From positions 1-64,000 of the forward strand of contig DATJTX010000027.1 of assembly GCA_035502855.1 (NCBI GenBank): a stretch of 64,000 nucleotides of DNA. Direction: 5' to 3'. The notes beneath the pieces are model-generated. The model had not been told where the DNA came from. It saw only the letters and a program-made list of their open reading frames with translations, and did no database searches. Below, in pieces: positions 57,650-64,000 of this stretch. Within the stretch, counting starts at the first letter, position 1. Every line of letters starts with the position of its first letter. This stretch comes from Candidatus Baltobacteraceae bacterium (GTDB lineage: Bacteria; Vulcanimicrobiota; Vulcanimicrobiia; Vulcanimicrobiales; Vulcanimicrobiaceae). A program made the translations under genes and the position numbers.

Positions 57650-57910
57650 CTAGAGCGGCATGGGGCCGGTGCATGGAAAGTCTTCGCATATCGAGACTTC
57701 GTAGCAGACCACGACGACGCCGATTGGTGTTATGAGTGGAATGCAATAGTCCTCAGTGTCGCATATTTCGATGGTACATGTGATTTCGCCAACAGCCCTG
57801 GAGAGGTTAACTGGAGATGCTGGCCTGGCCTGAGTACCCGCACTGGCCGGCACCGCACCAAACGTCAGCAACGTTAGCGCCGCGCCGATGGAAGTCAATC
57901 TCCTGATCAC
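57650..57910 (-). CDS. Small secreted cysteine-rich peptide
   Basis: 86 residues with an intact signal peptide ending 'PASAG'. The mature part (about 62 residues) is acidic and hydrophobic with six Cys in three pairs: 'CTIEIC', then 'YC' and 'VC', then 'ICEDFPC'. Six Cys suggest three disulfides. GTG start with AAGGGAG about 8 bp upstream. First gene of a unit with a secreted protein and a receptor-like barrel. Could be an effector, bacteriocin-like or signal peptide, or a structural surface protein; none can be chosen from sequence alone. Confidence 0.75.
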   Translation of the reverse strand: MIRRLTSIGAALTLLTFGAVPASAGTQARPASPVNLSRAVGEITCTIEICDTEDYCIPLITPIGVVVVCYEVSICEDFPCTGPMPL

Positions 57911-58034
57911 CTGAGGCTCCCTTCTCTTTGACTAAAAAAAGCAAGGACCCAAGTTAAGTAGACCAAAAAACCCCGTGGCCAGTCAATTACCCTTCGGTCG
58001 AGGCGGCCCAGGTCCGGCCCTCCGGCGGGGGGCT

Positions 58035-61172
<3,138 letters not shown>

Positions 61173-61280
61173 GCTGGGGAGGGTGGATTAGCGCGACCCC
61201 GCCGTTAGTCCTATGGACGGAAGTCGTAGCGAACGTCGATTTGACCGGTGAGCGTTTCCGAGCGGGGTTCTCGGGGCGCT

Positions 61281-61907
61281 TCAGGGTACCCGAGCGGCGA
61301 GACCGTACGCGTGCCGTAACCGCGGGATTTCCTCCGCGTAGTTGCGCAGCAGTTCGCTTTCCGCCGCCCGCACGTCGCCGAACTCAAGATCCATGTCGGT
61401 GAGGAGCTCGAAGAAGTTCGATTGGTTCGCGCCTTCGAGGCGCGCGACCAGGCGTCCGTAGCTGTCGGTCAGATACGATTGCTCGTCGTAGATCTCGGCG
61501 ATACGCAGGCGCTCGGCATCGGGCATCCCGGTCATCGATGGATCGCTCTGTGCGACCTGCCAGGCCGCATCGTGAAGCGAGAGGCGCCCCAGCCCCTTGG
61601 GCGCGATTTGCTCGAAAAACGTGTAGAACTGATCGAACGTGAGCGACTCGTCGCGTCCGAAACTCGCCGCAACCTTCGCGTCGATCGCCTTGGCCGCGGC
61701 GGTATGGCGCTGTGCCAGCGCGACCAGCGCGCCTTGGTTGAACGAGAGCTCGTGCACGATGCTGGCGACGTTTTCGTGGAGCGCTTCCTGCTGATGCACG
61801 TGCTCCTGCCAGCCGTTGACTGCAAGCGCGAGAAGGATCGCGATCACGACCGAGCCCATCTCGATGATGACGTCGCCCGGCTCGATATGGACGTTCCAGC
61901 GTCTCAC
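61281..61907 (-). CDS. Membrane-anchored helical protein, unknown
   Basis: 208 residues from GTG 61907 (overlaps the pdxH stop, GTGA). One N-terminal membrane helix ('MGSVVIAILLALAVNGWQEH'), then a mostly helical soluble domain of about 170 residues. The N-terminal pattern (anchor, then 'EHVHQQEALHENVASIVHEL') is seen in a family of unknown small membrane proteins in proteobacteria and relatives. Cotranscribed with pdxH. Confidence 0.7.
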   Translation of the reverse strand: MRRWNVHIEPGDVIIEMGSVVIAILLALAVNGWQEHVHQQEALHENVASIVHELSFNQGALVALAQRHTAAAKAIDAKVAASFGRDESLTFDQFYTFFEQIAPKGLGRLSLHDAAWQVAQSDPSMTGMPDAERLRIAEIYDEQSYLTDSYGRLVARLEGANQSNFFELLTDMDLEFGDVRAAESELLRNYAEEIPRLRHAYGLAARVP

Positions 61908-62542
61908 GGCTGGAGCCGCCGGATCGACCAGCCGGAATTGACGCGCGCGTAGCAGAGCCGATCGTGGAGACGGCTGCCTTGCCCTTGCCAAAACTCGACG
62001 TAGTCGGGGCGCAGCACATAGCCGCCCCAGGAGTGGGGCCGGGGAACGTCTTCGCCGGCGAAACGTTCGTCGAAGTGCTGCATTCGTTCGCTCAGCGTTT
62101 CGCGACGGTCGAGCATGGCGCTTTGTTCCGAGGCCCACGCCGAGAGCTGGTGTCCGCGCGGGCGGGTCGCGAAGTACGCGTCCGATTCGTCCTCGGAAAG
62201 TTGCGCGACCGTACCTTCGACCCGCACCTGGCGATGGAGCTGCGCCCAGAAGAACGTTGCCGCCGCGTACGGATTGACCGCGAGCTCCGCTGCCTTACGG
62301 CTGAAGTACGACGTATAAAATGAAAGACCGCTTGCATCCAGACCCCGCAGCAGGACCACACGCGCGCTGACCCGCCCCTGCGGGCTTGCGGTCGCGAGCG
62401 TCATCGCGTTGGGTTCGCCCAGCGCCGGCACCGCGTAGGCGTCGTCGAGCCAGCGGCGCAGTTGGACGATCGGATCGTCGGAGAGATCGCTCTCGCGAAG
62501 CGGCGGGCTCTCATACGGGTCGCGGCTCGTCTCGATGCTCAT
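61904..62542 (-). CDS. pdxH: Pyridoxamine 5'-phosphate oxidase
   Basis: FMN enzyme that makes pyridoxal phosphate. 212 residues; 'NAMTLATASPQGRVSARVVL' and 'LDASGLSFYTSYFSRKAAEL' bind FMN, and the C-terminal 'GYVLRPDYVEFWQGQGSRLH' ends in the conserved 'RLQP'. Complete. Start overlaps the VWA gene by 4 bp. Confidence 0.96.
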   Translation of the reverse strand: MSIETSRDPYESPPLRESDLSDDPIVQLRRWLDDAYAVPALGEPNAMTLATASPQGRVSARVVLLRGLDASGLSFYTSYFSRKAAELAVNPYAAATFFWAQLHRQVRVEGTVAQLSEDESDAYFATRPRGHQLSAWASEQSAMLDRRETLSERMQHFDERFAGEDVPRPHSWGGYVLRPDYVEFWQGQGSRLHDRLCYARVNSGWSIRRLQP

Positions 62543-63453
62543 GGGAACCTCCCTAGTGAAAGACCGGCCAGCAGCGTTGCCGCCAGCACCAGTGCCGCCG
62601 CGACGAAGAATCCCGGAGCGGCGGCGATCGAACGGCGTTCGATCGTGGTTACGCGCCCGAGCTGTACCAAGGCGGCATGAAGTTGGGTGGCATTTTCAGC
62701 GCGCGCGTACGCTCCGCCGCTGACTTGGGCGTAGGACTCGAGGGCGCCCTCGTCGATGGTCGATTCCTCGCCGCCGATCACGTCGCCGTTCGGTGTGCCG
62801 ATGCCGATCGTGTAGATCGGCACGTGATGCGCCCCAAAATATTCCGCCATCTCTTGGGGATCGACGCCCGTGTTATTGACCCCGTCGGTGATCAAGATCA
62901 CCACGCGATGCCCGACCGGCGGAAACTCGCTCGCCGCCAAGCGCAGCGCATCGCCGATCGCCGTCGCACCGTTCGGGGGCGGGATCTGATCGATCGCCGC
63001 GAGCGTCGCCTCTTTGTCGGCGCTGAGCGGTGCGATCAATTCGGCGCTCCCCGAGAACGTGATGATCCCGATCCGAACGCCGGGCGGGGCTTCCTCGACG
63101 AACGCGCGCGCGGCACCGTCGGCCGCCTGCGCACGGGTCGGCGTGATATCGCTGGACGCCATCGATCCGGAGGTGTCGATGCAGATGAAGACGTTGCCGT
63201 CCCGAACCGGCATCGGCAAGGTGAGGTGCGGACCGGCCGCGCCGATCACCAGTGCCGCGAGTGCGACGATCCAGCCGGTCCGCAGCGCGGTGGTGATCCA
63301 TGCGCGCGGGCGCATTGCCGAGCGCAGAAACGCAACGTTCGAATACCGCAGCGCTTGCGCGTCGACACGCGTTTCGGCGCGGCGGTAGAGCGCGGCGAGC
63401 GCGACCGCCGCGATGGCTCCAACGAACAACAGCCACGGCGCGTCAAACCTCAT
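62539..63453 (-). CDS. VWA-domain (BatA-like) membrane protein
   Basis: 304 residues. N-terminal and C-terminal membrane segments flank a von Willebrand A domain with the MIDAS 'DTSGSM' (about 92-97), 'GNATA'-type second site and 'ITDGVNNTG'. This is the BatA type of the MoxR-DUF58-VWA system, usually linked to MoxR AAA+ chaperone activity on membrane or surface proteins. ATG 63453 overlaps the DUF58 gene by 4 bp. Confidence 0.92.
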   Translation of the reverse strand: MRFDAPWLLFVGAIAAVALAALYRRAETRVDAQALRYSNVAFLRSAMRPRAWITTALRTGWIVALAALVIGAAGPHLTLPMPVRDGNVFICIDTSGSMASSDITPTRAQAADGAARAFVEEAPPGVRIGIITFSGSAELIAPLSADKEATLAAIDQIPPPNGATAIGDALRLAASEFPPVGHRVVILITDGVNNTGVDPQEMAEYFGAHHVPIYTIGIGTPNGDVIGGEESTIDEGALESYAQVSGGAYARAENATQLHAALVQLGRVTTIERRSIAAAPGFFVAAALVLAATLLAGLSLGRFP

Positions 63454-64000
63454 GCGCGTGCACCAAAGGCCGCGCACAGAGACGCCGCCCCGTCGTCTTC
63501 GTGCAGGATGCCCGTCCGCCAGCCTGCCCGTTCGAAACGTTGCGCGAGCGCCGCTTCGCGCTCGCGTACGCTGCGCGCGAACGCCGTGCGTTCGCGCCGG
63601 CCGACGTAGACGCGAAGCGCTCCGCCTTCGGCACCGGCAAAGCGCACGACTCCGCCGAGCGGCAGACCGTCGTACCACGGATCGCGGGCGATCAAAGCGG
63701 TGCAATCGCACCATGCGCCCAGCCGCGCGAGGACGGCGTCATGGCGCGCGTCGAGTTCGAACCAATCGCCGACCGCAAGCAGCGCGGTGCCGCGCCGCAG
63801 CGCGGCGCGCGCGGTCTCCAGCGCGCCGAATAACTCGAAGCGCGTCGTTACCGGCGCCTGAGCGGCGCCGACATAATCGGAGCCGACGCGCAACAAGCGG
63901 TCGCCGCTGCGTGCGCAGTTGAACCACGCGCGCACCGATTCTTGGGCGGCCTGCGCGAGCGTTCGTGTGCGTCCGACCTCCATCGAGGGTGAGTCGTCGA
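63450..64000 (-). CDS. DUF58 protein, partial (cut by window end)
   Basis: The frame is open through the window edge. At the cut end is 'DDSPSMEVGR', the degenerate MIDAS (DxSxSM) of DUF58, then 'FNCARSGDRLLRVGSDYVGA' and the family's C-terminal half to 'AAFGARA'. At least 183 residues are in the window; the N-terminal half, and probably a moxR gene, lie outside. Partner of the VWA gene. Confidence 0.88.
   Translation of the reverse strand, partial: DDSPSMEVGRTRTLAQAAQESVRAWFNCARSGDRLLRVGSDYVGAAQAPVTTRFELFGALETARAALRRGTALLAVGDWFELDARHDAVLARLGAWCDCTALIARDPWYDGLPLGGVVRFAGAEGGALRVYVGRRERTAFARSVREREAALAQRFERAGWRTGILHEDDGAASLCAAFGARA

Noticed and set aside
57955-58034. Terminator for carB at the T-run near 57967
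   Set aside because: On the minus strand a T-run follows CGGGG, but I could not find a convincing stem directly before it.

Overview
The window is about 64 kb of compact, high-GC bacterial chromosome. Genes sit on both strands and often overlap by 1-30 bp. It looks like ordinary core genome with one small accessory island. The gene set mixes outer-membrane traits (MlaD/E/F lipid transport, a TonB-receptor-like barrel, several lipoproteins) with traits usual in Terrabacteria (CdaA-YbbR-GlmM c-di-AMP module, PASTA kinase beside a class B PBP, SpoIID, RqcH). I infer an uncultured diderm of the Eremiobacterota (WPS-2) / Armatimonadota / cyanobacterial neighbourhood. Eremiobacterota is my best guess; no marker here proves it.

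1-5.7 kb: rsgA, an unknown gene, then cdaA-ybbR-glmM (c-di-AMP synthesis and cell-wall precursor). Next comes a clear ydaO/yuaA-type c-di-AMP riboswitch in front of an exported NlpC/P60 hydrolase, so maker and sensor of the messenger are adjacent.

5.7-14.4 kb, the accessory island: tRNA-Gln(UUG), then a duplicated module. Copy A holds a 105-bp repeat with a promoter-like end, two tiny coiled-coil genes, a DJ-1/PfpI gene with a damaged 3' end, a LuxR-type regulator, a palindrome plus promoter, a mini-lipoprotein, a glycine-rich lipoprotein and a PI-PLC-like enzyme. Copy B holds the repeat, one coiled-coil gene with more heptads, short remnants of the pfpI and luxR genes, and a second glycine-rich lipoprotein. 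This is the best place to look for something new.

14.4-32.6 kb: tricorn-type protease, papain-like protease, a DUF1835 gene, NTF2-like and STAS proteins; a C4/C2-acid group (glcF, malic enzyme, Ldh_2-type dehydrogenase, malate dehydrogenase, with a glcD-like gene further on beside panE); HhH-GPD glycosylase, ArsB-like permease, Xer-type recombinase and two lipoproteins.

32.6-45.5 kb: an rph-unknown-mlaE-mlaF-mlaD operon, glmS, rpoZ-gmk, an acyl-CoA ligase, a short RqcH, SOD and a quinone reductase. 45.5-54.4 kb: one tightly overlapped minus-strand operon (zinc-ribbon-like protein, PBP, PASTA kinase, ruvC-ruvA-ruvB, spoIID, pilZ, queA) that joins wall synthesis, signalling and Holliday-junction repair. 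54.5-57.9 kb: a small cysteine-rich secreted peptide, a secreted protein and a receptor-like barrel in one transcription unit. 58-64 kb: carB, an anchored protein, pdxH, and a VWA-DUF58 pair cut by the window end. No IS elements, CRISPR arrays or rRNA genes were seen.
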